In this document: positions 18,663 to 27,685 of the stretch, piece after piece
Numbering within the stretch: position 1 is the stretch's first letter
Layout: each line of letters opens with the position of its first letter
Assembly: GCF_003667525.1 (NCBI RefSeq)
Contig: NZ_RCUW01000012.1
Location: forward strand, 27,341 to 91,340
Reading direction: 5' to 3'
DNA: 64,000 nucleotides
Origin: Mycetocola_B reblochoni
GTDB taxonomy: Bacteria > Actinomycetota > Actinomycetes > Actinomycetales > Microbacteriaceae
Translations under genes and position numbers: made by a program
The notes under the pieces: model-generated
Told to the model about the DNA's origin: nothing
Seen by the model: the letters and a program-made list of their open reading frames with translations, nothing else
Database searches by the model: none

Positions 18663-18680
18663 CGACGGCTGAGCGCTGCA

Positions 18681-18720
18681 GACGCGCGGTGCGTATCGGG
18701 AACGATACGCACCGCGCGTC
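18681..18720 (+). terminator. Rho-independent terminator after the E2 gene
   Basis: A perfect 18-bp stem (18681-18698 with 18703-18720) is capped by a GNRA-type ggaa loop and followed by tttct. It ends the pepA-lpdA-sucB transcript and may also serve the converging pseudokinase gene. Confidence 0.9.
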
Positions 18721-18748
18721 TTTCTCCGTCCGGGTCGGCGAGGTCGCG

Positions 18749-19936
18749 TCACAGCACACCGGTGGCGACCGACACGACGACCGCCAGGCCACCGGCCGTC
18801 GCCGCGGCTGCGAAGAGCACACGCGGCCCTGACAGGACGCCCGTCCGCGAACGCGTTGTGCCCGCATCGTCTCTCTCCGCGCTGTCGACCCCTGTACCGT
18901 CGCTGCCCGCACGCCTCCGTGCTGCGCCAAGTCGCGCTCGGCCGACGCGCCGTTCCCCTGCACCGCCGGAGCGACGCCGTCTCGCCGTGCCTGCCCACGC
19001 CCTGGGGGCGTCGTCCGAGGTCATCGGCACACCAGGCCACGGGTGTTCGTCCGCTCGCGGCACCCGGCGAAACGTACCGTCGGGATGCTGCGCCCGTTCC
19101 GACGACCGCACAGACATCGCGAGAGGCTCGGCCGGCGGGGTGAGCACTGGCTCCGGCCTGCGCTGCGCCCCGATGTCGGCACGGACCCTCGAACGGTGTC
19201 CTCGCCCGCCGCGGGGCGGGACACCCCCTGGCTGCCGACCAACCGCGTGTGCGAGGGAGAGACGATCCCAGTGCGCCGCATCCCGGGCGAGGCGCTCGTC
19301 AGGAGGGAGCGCGACGGGAGTGGCCTCCGGGATCAGCCACTCATCGTGCGGCGCTCCCGTCCGTCCCCGGTGCTCCCCACCTGGACTCCGGACGGGGTCA
19401 GGTGAGGCGAGACCTTCGCGAAGGCGCTCATAGATCTGGTCCAGGGCGGCGACGTCGTCAGCAGCCGTCGCGGCACGAGGAGCCGGCACGGCGCTGGCCG
19501 CCCCGGCCGTTTCATCCCGCCAGCCCGTCAGCGCCCAGCCACCGTCGTGACGGTGCATGTGGCGGGCCCGCAGCCTGCCGTGGGCGAGGCCGGCCCCGTG
19601 AAGGGAGAGCAGCGCCCGGCAGAGCGCAGCCATCCCCTCGATGACGGCGCGGCGATCGCCGGTCTGGTACGCATCCTGGAGTGTCTGCCTGCACACCGGC
19701 ATCACGATGGCGATCGCGCCGTCCGCCGTGCTGCCGAGATCGAGCACAGGGTACGCATCGTCACCGCACGCCGCCATCCGGGAGAGGAGCCGCATGCTCG
19801 CCTCCGGTGCGCCGACCCGGATCGCGACGTCGCCGTCCTCGCTGCTGGCGGCATAGACCGCTCCATCCGCGGTAGAGGCGAGCACGCGGAGCAGTCGGTA
19901 GTTCATGAGCCGTTCGGTGACGGAAGGACGTGTCAT
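18749..19936 (-). CDS. Pseudokinase-like membrane protein
   Basis: A 395-residue protein with a degenerate Ser/Thr kinase-like N-terminal domain (residues 11-210): NYRLLRVLASTADGAVYAA resembles a P-loop strand and VAIR replaces VAIK. The catalytic loop reads AHGRLRARHMH with no Asp, and the DFG position is TGWRDE. Catalysis is therefore unlikely. The middle is Arg/Pro-rich and probably disordered. The last 25 residues form one hydrophobic helix (VLFAAAATAGGLAVVVSVATG), so it is tail-anchored or has an outside C-terminus. Partner and role are unknown. The start is uncertain: ATG at 19936, or ATG at 19906 (MNYRLL). Confidence 0.65.
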   Translation of the reverse strand: MTRPSVTERLMNYRLLRVLASTADGAVYAASSEDGDVAIRVGAPEASMRLLSRMAACGDDAYPVLDLGSTADGAIAIVMPVCRQTLQDAYQTGDRRAVIEGMAALCRALLSLHGAGLAHGRLRARHMHRHDGGWALTGWRDETAGAASAVPAPRAATAADDVAALDQIYERLREGLASPDPVRSPGGEHRGRTGAPHDEWLIPEATPVALPPDERLARDAAHWDRLSLAHAVGRQPGGVPPRGGRGHRSRVRADIGAQRRPEPVLTPPAEPLAMSVRSSERAQHPDGTFRRVPRADEHPWPGVPMTSDDAPRAWAGTARRRRSGGAGERRVGRARLGAARRRAGSDGTGVDSAERDDAGTTRSRTGVLSGPRVLFAAAATAGGLAVVVSVATGVL

Positions 19937-20119
19937 GACGTGGATGGTCGCACCTCGGACGCGCTCAGTCGCCGAGAGTCGCGATCCGGCTGGACATCGC
20001 CGTCGTCGCGGGCTGTGCAGGGCGAGGTTCCCGTCCTGCACAGCGGCCGGGACGGGCTCCCGCGCGAGACGCTCGCCCCGTGTCCCGAAGACGCTTCGCG
20101 TCACGGTATCCTTTTAGCC

Positions 20120-20836
20120 ATGGCACGCAAGGACACCACGAAGACCCCCAAAGCCCAGAAAGAGCCGGGTCGTATCGCCCAGATGAGGCAGGTCTTCAGC
20201 ATGACCCGCCGTCATGACCCCGCCGTGGTGTGGTGGATGGTGCTCGGCGCCGCGCTCTCGATCGGTGCCGCTGTCGGACTGTCGCTCTGGTTGTCACGCG
20301 GGAACGTCATCGGGACGATCCTGTGGATCGTGAGCGGTGTCCTGCTCGCCGTGCTCGTGTCGATGATCATCCTCGGCCGTCGGGCCGAACGCGCGGCCTA
20401 CGGACAGATCGAGGGCCAGCCCGGAGCCGTCGGCGCCGTGTTCCGCGGCTCGCTCCCGCGCGGCTGGCGGGGAAGCGAGATGCCCGTCCACGTCAACCCG
20501 AAGACGCAGGACGCGCTCTACCGCGCGGTCGGCCGTGGCGGAGTCGTGCTCGTGGCCGAGGGCCCGCGCTCGCGGACGTCGCGGAGCGTGACCGAGGAGA
20601 AGCGCAAGCTGGCGCGCATCCTGCCGAACGTCCCCGTCGAGGTGATCAACGTCGGACCGGACGAGGACGCCGTCGAGCTGCACAGGCTCCCCAAGCGAAT
20701 CAAGTCGATCAAGAAGCAGCTGACCAAGCCGGAGATGCTCGCCGTCGTCAACAGGCTCTCGTCGCTCGGCGGAACGCAGCTGCCGATCCCCAAGGGCGTG
20801 GACCCGAACAGGGTCAGGCCACAGCGCGGCCGCTGA
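20120..20836 (+). CDS. DUF4191 family membrane protein
   Basis: A 238-residue actinobacterial DUF4191 protein. A basic N-terminus is followed by two adjacent hydrophobic segments (about residues 37-60 and 63-83). A cytosolic domain follows with GQPGAVGAVFRGSLPRGWR and HVNPKTQDALYRAVGRGGVV. In other actinobacteria it lies next to lipA/lipB and glnA; here glnA follows but lipA/lipB are absent. The function is unknown. The ATG is preceded by TATCCT (20107-20112) and seven bases with no Shine-Dalgarno, so it is probably leaderless. Confidence 0.85.
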   Translation: MARKDTTKTPKAQKEPGRIAQMRQVFSMTRRHDPAVVWWMVLGAALSIGAAVGLSLWLSRGNVIGTILWIVSGVLLAVLVSMIILGRRAERAAYGQIEGQPGAVGAVFRGSLPRGWRGSEMPVHVNPKTQDALYRAVGRGGVVLVAEGPRSRTSRSVTEEKRKLARILPNVPVEVINVGPDEDAVELHRLPKRIKSIKKQLTKPEMLAVVNRLSSLGGTQLPIPKGVDPNRVRPQRGR

Positions 20837-21104
20837 TCGGCGGATAACAGGTCGCGGCGTTCCCGCGGCGTCACGGTGCCGTGTCCACCCCTCGGGGCGG
20901 GCACGGCGCCGTCGTCTGATGCCGGCAGTGCTGCGCCGACACGCGGCGGTTGTTGCGCCGGCACCCACGCACCCGGCTCGGCGGGGTGGCCGGCGATCAA
21001 CAGCCAGCGGCGGAGGCTACCGCGCACGGCGGTCGGCGGTCGGCGGTCGGCGGCGCACGGTGCCGGGTGAACCGGTCGGCGGCGCACAAGGCCGGAAGGC
21101 GCCG
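20837..21104. other. Non-coding gap with a short tandem heptamer
   Basis: The 268 bp between DUF4191 and RDD hold no convincing gene. The only structure is a tandem ggcggtc heptamer (21028-21048, three full copies plus a partial). The tail cggtcggcggcgcac is repeated once about 30 bp downstream. Confidence 0.5.
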
Positions 21105-21533
21105 TCAGCGGCGCAGAAGGACCGTGCCGGCGATCTTGTCGTGGAAGCCGCGCTGGTCCGAGTCCCAGACGAGTGCCGGCAGCAGCAGGCACAGCAGAGC
21201 CGTCCGCACCAGCGGTCGCCAAAGCCCGACGTAGCCGCCGCGGAGCGGGGTGACGAACATGCCCATCAGGCGATGGCCGATCGTGCCGCCGATCGTCGGG
21301 ATGAACACGAGGTTCATCGCCGCGAACACGAGAAGCGACGCCCACGGGCTCTCGTAGAAGAAGGCGTAGTAGACGATCCACGCCAGCACCGCGTCGATCC
21401 CGTAGGCGGCAAAGCGGCGCCCCACCCTCGCGACGCTCCCGGGGCCGTGCTCGGGCAGCCCGAGGCGTTCACCGGGGAAAGTGCTCGGGGGAAGCTGACC
21501 GAAGGTCTGCGGGGGCTGGGTCGAATTCGGCAC
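21105..21533 (-). CDS. RDD family membrane protein
   Basis: A 142-residue RDD-domain protein. RFAAYGIDAVLAWIVYYAFF holds the first R/D pair and membrane segment, TIGGTIGHRLMGMFV follows the second, and the third lies around LLCLLLPALVW, ending DKIAGTVLLRR. RDD proteins are small membrane proteins of mostly unknown role. The GTG start at 21533 is preceded by TAGACT (21540-21545) and six bases, so the mRNA is likely leaderless. That promoter lies back to back with the glnA control region. Confidence 0.85.
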   Translation of the reverse strand: MPNSTQPPQTFGQLPPSTFPGERLGLPEHGPGSVARVGRRFAAYGIDAVLAWIVYYAFFYESPWASLLVFAAMNLVFIPTIGGTIGHRLMGMFVTPLRGGYVGLWRPLVRTALLCLLLPALVWDSDQRGFHDKIAGTVLLRR

Positions 21534-21560
21534 CGCGCCAGTCTACCGACCCGCGGAGCT

Positions 21561-21598
21561 GTAACACGCGTGAAACAATGGTGTCACGGTCGGGTAAT
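21561..21598 (+). promoter_or_regulatory. GlnR-type operator upstream of glnA
   Basis: Four half-sites with exact 11-bp spacing: GTAAC (21561), GAAAC (21572), GTCAC (21583) and GTAAT (21594), each separated by six bases. This is the gTnAC-n6-GaAAC-n6-GTnAC-n6-GAAAC pattern of the OmpR-type nitrogen regulator GlnR; the last half-site is the weakest. It sits 74 bp before the glnA start codon, so glnA is expected to respond to nitrogen status through GlnR. Confidence 0.8.
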
Positions 21599-21671
21599 CC
21601 CGGCCCCCTACGCTCGAGTTCGGTAGCAACTCAGCGCCCACCCGTACCAACCCCGCATTGGAGCCCGTCAC

Positions 21672-23096
21672 ATGTTCAGTGATTCGTCAGAGGTGCTCGC
21701 GTTCATCAAGGAGACGGACGTCAAGTTCGTCGACATCCGCTTCACGGACCTCCCCGGTGTTCAGCAGCACTTCAACATCCCCGCCTCCACGGTCGACGAG
21801 GAGTTCTTCACCGTCGGCCAGCTCTTCGACGGTTCGTCGATCCGGGGCTTCGCGAACATCCACGAGTCGGACATGCAGCTGATCCCCGACGTCAGCACCG
21901 CCTACGTCGACCCCTTCCGCGCCGAGCGCACGCTGGTCATCATCTTCGATATCTACAACCCGCGCAACGGGGAGATCTACTCCAAGGACCCGCGCCAGGT
22001 CGCCAAGAAGGCCGAGAAGTACCTCGCCTCCACCGGCATCGCCGACACCGCCTTCTTCGCCCCCGAGGCGGAGTTCTACGTCTTCGACGACGTCCGCTAC
22101 TCGGTGACCCAGAACCAGTCGTTCCACATCGTCGACTCCGAGGAGGGCGCGTGGAACACCGGCCGCGAGGAGGTCGGCGGCAACCTCGGCAACAAGACCC
22201 CCTACAAGGGCGGCTACTTCCCCGTCAGCCCCGTCGACAAGCAGGCGGACCTCCGCGACGACATCAGCCTCAAGCTGATCGACGCGGGCCTCATCCTGGA
22301 GCGTGCACACCACGAGGTCGGCTCCGGCGGCCAGGCGGAGATCAACTACCGCTTCGACACGATGGTCCACTCGGCCGACGACATCCTCAAGTTCAAGTAC
22401 ATCGTCAAGAACACCGCGGAGCAGTGGGGCAAGACGGCCACCTTCATGCCGAAGCCGCTGTTCGGTGACAACGGCTCGGGCATGCACACCCACCAGTCGC
22501 TCTGGAACGACGGCAAGCCGCTGTTCTACGACGAGAACGGCTACGGCGGCCTCTCCGACGTCGCCCGCTGGTACATCGGTGGCCTGCTCAAGCACGCCCC
22601 CGCGGTGCTCGCGTTCACGAACCCGACGATCAACTCCTACCACCGTCTGGTGAAGGGCTTCGAGGCGCCGGTCAACCTGGTGTACTCGGCCGGAAACCGC
22701 TCCGCGGCGATCCGCATCCCGATCACCGGCACCAACCCGAAGGCCAAGCGCATCGAGTTCCGCGCGCCCGACGCCTCCGGTAACCCCTACCTCGCCTTCG
22801 CCGCGCAGCTGATGGCCGGCCTCGACGGCATCAAGAACCGCATCGAGCCGCACGAGCCGGTCGACAAGGACCTCTACGAGCTGCCGCCCGAGGAGGCCAA
22901 GGGCATTCCCCAGGTTCCCGGCACCCTCGAGGAGGCGCTGCAGGCGCTCGAGGCCGACCACGAGTTCCTGCTCGAGGGCAACGTGTTCACCCAGGAGCTC
23001 ATCGACACCTGGGTCAGCTATAAGCGCGAGAACGAGATCCTGCCGCTGGCGCAGCGCCCGCACCCCTTCGAGTTCGAGCTGTACTACGGCGTCTGA
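21672..23096 (+). CDS. glnA: Glutamine synthetase type I (beta)
   Basis: A 474-residue GSI enzyme making glutamine from glutamate, ammonia and ATP. Motifs present: FDGSSIRGF, APEAEFYVFDDV, the GSGMHTHQSLW segment, the NRSAAIRIPI active-site strand and RIEFRAPDASGNPYLAF. The adenylylation Tyr is retained in DKDLYELPPEEA, matching the presence of glnE downstream on the other strand. GGAG lies about 9 nt before the ATG. A GlnR-type operator is upstream. Confidence 0.96.
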   Translation: MFSDSSEVLAFIKETDVKFVDIRFTDLPGVQQHFNIPASTVDEEFFTVGQLFDGSSIRGFANIHESDMQLIPDVSTAYVDPFRAERTLVIIFDIYNPRNGEIYSKDPRQVAKKAEKYLASTGIADTAFFAPEAEFYVFDDVRYSVTQNQSFHIVDSEEGAWNTGREEVGGNLGNKTPYKGGYFPVSPVDKQADLRDDISLKLIDAGLILERAHHEVGSGGQAEINYRFDTMVHSADDILKFKYIVKNTAEQWGKTATFMPKPLFGDNGSGMHTHQSLWNDGKPLFYDENGYGGLSDVARWYIGGLLKHAPAVLAFTNPTINSYHRLVKGFEAPVNLVYSAGNRSAAIRIPITGTNPKAKRIEFRAPDASGNPYLAFAAQLMAGLDGIKNRIEPHEPVDKDLYELPPEEAKGIPQVPGTLEEALQALEADHEFLLEGNVFTQELIDTWVSYKRENEILPLAQRPHPFEFELYYGV

Positions 23097-23126
23097 TCCG
23101 ACCGATCACCGCGTCCAGCCGGACGC

Positions 23127-23163
23127 TGCGGGCCCGCACCAGCTCACGCTGGGCGGGCCCGCA
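23127..23163. terminator. Hairpin terminator between glnA and glnE
   Basis: An 11-bp perfect stem (23127-23137 with 23153-23163) is extended inward by a further 5 bp (ccagc/gctgg) across a single bulged base, with a tcac loop. It lies between converging glnA and glnE. Confidence 0.8.
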
Positions 23164-23235
23164 ACCGTGTGCCTCCCGCACGTGTGAGGGGCACTGCCAG
23201 GGGCGAGCCCCCGACCGGTCGAACCACCGCGGCCG

Positions 23236-26200
23236 CTAGCCGCCGTACATGCGCCGGGCGCCGCCCCGGTTCTCGCTGACCGGTTCGCCGTAGAACCCGG
23301 CCTCGAACACCTGCCTGGCGCGCCGGGTCACCGCGAGGTACTCCTCCTCCAGCACGCTCGCGGAGCGCGGCGGGAAGTCCAGGATGCGGGCGATGCCGTC
23401 GAGTGCGACGCGGTCGGAGGGCAGCACGTCGCTCGCCCGGTTCAGCCACAGCATGTTCGCCGAGCGCAGCCGCGACGCCAGCAGCCACGCCTCGCGGAGC
23501 AGGACCGCGTCGTCCTCCGCGATCAGGCCGTGCTCCGCCGCCGCATCGAGCGCAGCGAGCGTGCTCGTCGTCCGCAGCTCGGGCACCGCGTGGGCGTGCT
23601 GCAGCTGCACGAGCTGGACGAACCACTCCACGTCGCTCAGCGAACCGCGGCCGAGCTTCAGCTGACGACGCGGGTCGGCGCCCTGAGGCATGCGCTCGCT
23701 CTCGACGCGCGCCTTGATCCGCTTGACCTCCCTGACGTCCTTCTCGGCGATCGCCTCCGGGTATCGCACCGTGTCGGCCAGCGACTCGAAGTCGGCGATG
23801 AGGCTCTCGTCCCCGGCGATGCCGCGCGCCCGCAGCAGCGCCTGGGCCTCCCAGGTGAGCGACCAGCGGCGGTAGTAGCTCGCGTAGCCCTCCAGGGAGC
23901 GCGCCAGCGGGCCGTTCTTGCCCTCGGGGCGCAGGTCCGCGTCCAGGTCGAAGGGCAGCCGTGGGTCCTGCACGCTGTTCTGCAGCTCCGTGACGATGCG
24001 CCTGGCCAGCGCGCCGGCGTCGACCTCCTCGTCGACGGCACGGTAGACGTACAGGACGTCGGCGTCGGAGCCGAAGCCGGTCTCCGCTCCCCCCAGTCTG
24101 CCCATGCCGATGATGGCGAACTCGAGCACGTCCTCGGCGGCTCCGAGCTCGGCCCTGATCCGCTCGAGCAGGACGGAGAGCGTGACCTCGGTGATCTCCG
24201 TCAGGCCCCGCGCGACCTCGCGGACGTCGAGGACGGAGCTGACCGAGGCCAGCGCCATGCGCAGCACCTCGCGCCGGCGCAGACGCTGCACCGCCTTCGC
24301 CGCGTCGGCGAGGGCGCTGTGCCGGAACGCGAGCGCGGCCGCCTCCGAGCGCAGCGCGGCCGCCGGGCGGACCTCGAGCTGCTTGTTGCTCTCCAGCCAG
24401 GCCGCCGACTCGGGGACGACGTCGAGGAGCTCGCCGATGAAGCGCGAGGTCGACAGAGCGTGGGTGAGCCGCTCGGCGGCACCGGACGAGTCGCGCAGCA
24501 TCCGCAGGTACCAGTGGGTCCCGCCGAGCTTGTCGCTCAGCCGCCGGAACGCGAGCAGGCCGTAGTCCGGGTCCGCTCCCTCCGCGAACCAGCGGAGCAT
24601 CACCGGCAGCAGGGTCCGCTGGATGGTCGCCCTCCGGGACACCCCTGACGACAGCGCCCTGATGTGGTTGAGCGCCCCCTCGGGGTCGCGGAAGCCGATC
24701 GCCGCGAGCCGCCCCTCGGCCTGCGGGGTGGTGAGCCTGACCTCGTCCTCCCTGAGCGCGGCCACGGCGGACAGCAGCGGACGGTAGAACAAGCGCAGGT
24801 GCAGCTTCCTGACCTCACCCTTCGTCGACTCCCAGCGCGTCACCAGCGCCTGCGCGGTCGGGGCGAGCCGGGTGGAGCGGGCGAGCACGCGCAGCTCGTC
24901 CTCGTCCCTGGGCATGAGGTGGGTGCGTCGCAGCCGCTGCAGCTGAAGCCGGTGCTCGATGACGCGGAGGAAGCGGTAGTGGGCGGCGAAGGCCGTCGCC
25001 TCCTCCCGGCCGATGTAGCTGCCGCGCGCAAGCGCGTCGAGGGTCTCGAGCGTTCCGCGCAGCCGCACCGAGGGATCCGTCTGGCCGTGGACCAGCTGCA
25101 GGAGCTGGACCGTGAACTCGACGTCCCTGAGTCCCCCCGGTCCGAGCTTGATCTCGTAGTGGAGCTGATCGGCGGGGATGTGCTCGGCGACGCGCTCGCG
25201 CATGTGCTGCGCCTGCTCGACGAAGTTCTCCCTGCCCGCGCTCGACCAGACCGAGGGGGCGACGCCGGCGACGTAGTCCTCGCCGAGCGCGCCGTCGCCG
25301 GCCAGTGGCCGTGCCTTGATGAGTGCCTGGAACTCCCAGCCCTTGGCCCAGCGCTCGTAGTACGCCAGGTGGGAGCTGAGCGTGCGTACGAGCGCGCCCT
25401 GCTTGCCCTCCGGCCGGAGGTTCGGGTCGACCTCCCACAGCGCCGGCTCGACGCCCGTCTCGCTGATCACGCGCATCAGCGTCATCGCGAGCCGGGTGCC
25501 GATCTCGACGGCCCTGCCCGAGGACACGAGCTCCTCATCGGCGGACTCGGCGACGTAGATGACGTCCACATCGCTGACGTAGTTCAGCTCGCGGGCACCG
25601 GCCTTGCCCATTCCGATGATCGCGAGCCGGGTGGCGGCGACCTGGTCCGCCGAGAACGGTCCGTGTGCGCCCATGATCGCCCTGGCGGCCAGGAGTGCAC
25701 CCTCCAGCGCTGCACCGGCCAGATCGGACAGCGCGGCGGACACCTCTTCGAAGACCGCCGTCGGCTCTGGCGCCCTCAGGTCGTGCACCGCGATCCGCGC
25801 GAGCTGACGCCGGTACGCGACGCGGAGGGCGAGCGCGATCCGGTCCGCGTCCGCGTCGTCGCCGGAGTCGATCGCGAGCGTCACCGCGTCGACCAGTGCC
25901 GAGGTCATCGCCGCCGCGGAGGGAAGCACCGCCGGTGTGCGGCGCAGCACGGCGAGCTCGTCGGGGTGTCGGAGGAGGAACTCCCCCAGCCCCTGCGAGG
26001 CACCGAGCACGGTGAGCAGGTTCGTTCGCCACTGCTCGTCGCCGAGGACGGGCTCCAGGTGCTCGGGGACGCGCGACGCCAGGTCGGCCAGGCACACGAG
26101 AGCCTGGTCCGGGTCGGCGGCCGCGCGGAAGTCGGCGAGCCACTCCGTCACGTCGACGCCGCAGTCCCTCAGCTCCTCGAGCCGGAGCCGGGAGGCGCTC

Positions 26201-26256
26201 AGCGAGGCGAAGCCCGAGCGGGCGAGGGCCGAGAGGACCCCGGGATCACGGGCCAT
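23236..26256 (-). CDS. glnE: Bifunctional glutamine synthetase adenylyltransferase/deadenylylase
   Basis: A 1006-residue GlnE with two nucleotidyltransferase domains in tandem. The N-terminal one carries LNYVSDVDVIYVAES (about residues 228-242) and the C-terminal one GFGSDADVLYVYRA (about 720-733). Helical domains flank each, as usual for an enzyme that adds and removes AMP on glutamine synthetase. It starts 3 bp after the glnA2 stop, so the two are co-transcribed. Length matches the family. Its likely target is the Tyr-bearing GlnA encoded next door. Confidence 0.95.
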   Translation of the reverse strand: MARDPGVLSALARSGFASLSASRLRLEELRDCGVDVTEWLADFRAAADPDQALVCLADLASRVPEHLEPVLGDEQWRTNLLTVLGASQGLGEFLLRHPDELAVLRRTPAVLPSAAAMTSALVDAVTLAIDSGDDADADRIALALRVAYRRQLARIAVHDLRAPEPTAVFEEVSAALSDLAGAALEGALLAARAIMGAHGPFSADQVAATRLAIIGMGKAGARELNYVSDVDVIYVAESADEELVSSGRAVEIGTRLAMTLMRVISETGVEPALWEVDPNLRPEGKQGALVRTLSSHLAYYERWAKGWEFQALIKARPLAGDGALGEDYVAGVAPSVWSSAGRENFVEQAQHMRERVAEHIPADQLHYEIKLGPGGLRDVEFTVQLLQLVHGQTDPSVRLRGTLETLDALARGSYIGREEATAFAAHYRFLRVIEHRLQLQRLRRTHLMPRDEDELRVLARSTRLAPTAQALVTRWESTKGEVRKLHLRLFYRPLLSAVAALREDEVRLTTPQAEGRLAAIGFRDPEGALNHIRALSSGVSRRATIQRTLLPVMLRWFAEGADPDYGLLAFRRLSDKLGGTHWYLRMLRDSSGAAERLTHALSTSRFIGELLDVVPESAAWLESNKQLEVRPAAALRSEAAALAFRHSALADAAKAVQRLRRREVLRMALASVSSVLDVREVARGLTEITEVTLSVLLERIRAELGAAEDVLEFAIIGMGRLGGAETGFGSDADVLYVYRAVDEEVDAGALARRIVTELQNSVQDPRLPFDLDADLRPEGKNGPLARSLEGYASYYRRWSLTWEAQALLRARGIAGDESLIADFESLADTVRYPEAIAEKDVREVKRIKARVESERMPQGADPRRQLKLGRGSLSDVEWFVQLVQLQHAHAVPELRTTSTLAALDAAAEHGLIAEDDAVLLREAWLLASRLRSANMLWLNRASDVLPSDRVALDGIARILDFPPRSASVLEEEYLAVTRRARQVFEAGFYGEPVSENRGGARRMYGG

Positions 26257-26259
26257 CGT

Positions 26260-27597
26260 CTAGAGGATGCCGAGGTTCTGCGTCAGCTCGTAGCGGGTGA
26301 CCTGGCTGCGGTACTCGCGCCACTCCCTGCGCTTGTTGGCCAGGACGTAGGAGAACACCTGCTCCCCCAGCGTCTCGGCGACGAGCTCGGAGGACTCCAT
26401 GTACTCCAGCGCGTGGTCGAGGCTCGCGGGAAGCGGCGAGTAGCCCAGCGCCCTGCGCTCGGCGTCGGAGAGCTCCCAGACGTTGTTCTCCGCCTCAGGG
26501 GGCAGCTCGTAGCCCTCCTCGATGCCCTTGAGGCCGGCCGCGAGCAGCAATGCGTACGCCAGGTACGGGTTCGCGGCGGAGTCGATGGCACGGTACTCGA
26601 CGCGGGCGCTGCCGCCCTTGTCCGGCTTGTAGAGGGGGACGCGGACGAGCGCGGAGCGGTTGTTGTGGCCCCAGGTCACGTAGCTGGGCGCCTCGTCGTC
26701 GCCCCAGAGGCGCTTGTAGGAGTTGACGAACTGGTTGGTCACCGCGGCGATCTCGTGCGCGTGGCGGAGCAGCCCGGCGATGAACTGCCGGCCGGTCTGC
26801 GAGAGCTGGTATTCGGCCCCCGCCTCGTAGAAGGCGTTCGTGTCGCCCTCGAACAGCGACAGGTGCGTGTGCATGCCCGAGCCGGGCTGATCGGTGAGCG
26901 GCTTCGGCATGAACGTCGCGTAGACGCCCTGCTCGATCGCGACCTCCTTGATGACGGTGCGGAACGTCATGATGTTGTCGGCCGTGGTGAGCGCGTCGGC
27001 ATAGCGGAGGTCGATCTCGTTCTGGCCGGGGCCCGCCTCGTGGTGGCTGAACTCGACGGAGATGCCGAGGTCCTCCAGCATCCGCACGGAGCTGCGCCGG
27101 AAGTCGTGCGCCGTTCCGCCCGGGACGTTGTCGAAGTAGCCGGCCGAGTCGACGGGGACCGGACCCGCATCGCCGAACTCCGCCGACTTCAACAGGTAGA
27201 ACTCGATCTCCGGATGGGTGTAGAACGAGTAGCCCTGGGACGCGGCCTTCGCGAGCGTGCGCTTGAGCACGTTCCGCGGGTCGGACATCGCCGGCTCGCC
27301 GTCGGGCGTGGTGACGTCGCAGAACATGCGGGCTGTCGGGTGCACGTCGCCCCGCCACGGCAGCAGCTGGAAGGTGCTGGGGTCGGGGACGGCGAGCAGA
27401 TCGGACTCGTAGCGCCGCGTCATCCCCTCGATGGCCGAGCCGTCGAAGCCGAGGCCCTCGGCGAAGGCGCCCTCCACCTCAGCGGGGGCGATGGCAACGG
27501 ACTTCAGCGTGCCGACGACGTCGGTGAACCACAGGCGGATGAACTTCACCTCGCGCTCCTCGATGGTGCGGAGCACGAAGTCGCGCTGCTTGTCCAT
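26260..27597 (-). CDS. glnA2: Glutamine synthetase type I-alpha (GlnA2)
   Basis: A 445-residue glutamine synthetase homolog. FDGSAIEGMTR, the HPEIEFYLL strand, GSGMHTHLSLFEGD and ARVEYRAIDSAANPYLAYA are present. At the adenylylation position the sequence is NNVWELSDAE, with Trp in place of Tyr, so GlnE should not modify this paralog. GlnA2-type enzymes are often dispensable for nitrogen growth, and some relatives act on polyamines or other amines. GAGGAG lies about 7 nt before the ATG. It heads the glnA2-glnE operon. Confidence 0.92.
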   Translation of the reverse strand: MDKQRDFVLRTIEEREVKFIRLWFTDVVGTLKSVAIAPAEVEGAFAEGLGFDGSAIEGMTRRYESDLLAVPDPSTFQLLPWRGDVHPTARMFCDVTTPDGEPAMSDPRNVLKRTLAKAASQGYSFYTHPEIEFYLLKSAEFGDAGPVPVDSAGYFDNVPGGTAHDFRRSSVRMLEDLGISVEFSHHEAGPGQNEIDLRYADALTTADNIMTFRTVIKEVAIEQGVYATFMPKPLTDQPGSGMHTHLSLFEGDTNAFYEAGAEYQLSQTGRQFIAGLLRHAHEIAAVTNQFVNSYKRLWGDDEAPSYVTWGHNNRSALVRVPLYKPDKGGSARVEYRAIDSAANPYLAYALLLAAGLKGIEEGYELPPEAENNVWELSDAERRALGYSPLPASLDHALEYMESSELVAETLGEQVFSYVLANKRREWREYRSQVTRYELTQNLGIL

Positions 27598-27639
27598 TCA
27601 GTTCTCCTCACTTGCCGACGCTACGTCCACCCAGATTAG

Positions 27640-27672
27640 CGCCCCCGCACGCCGTATCGGCGTGCGGGGGCG
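27640..27672 (-). terminator. Hairpin terminator downstream of the SPOR-like gene
   Basis: A perfect 15-bp G+C-rich stem (27640-27654 with 27658-27672) has a tat loop. It follows the small minus-strand gene ending at 27686 and insulates glnA2. Confidence 0.8.
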
Positions 27673-27685
27673 TCGAGTCGCGGCT

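Noticed and set aside
20919..21626. Plus-strand open frame opposite the RDD gene
   Set aside because: The RDD protein on the other strand has clear membrane segments and the R/D motifs; this frame has none and runs over the GlnR operator.
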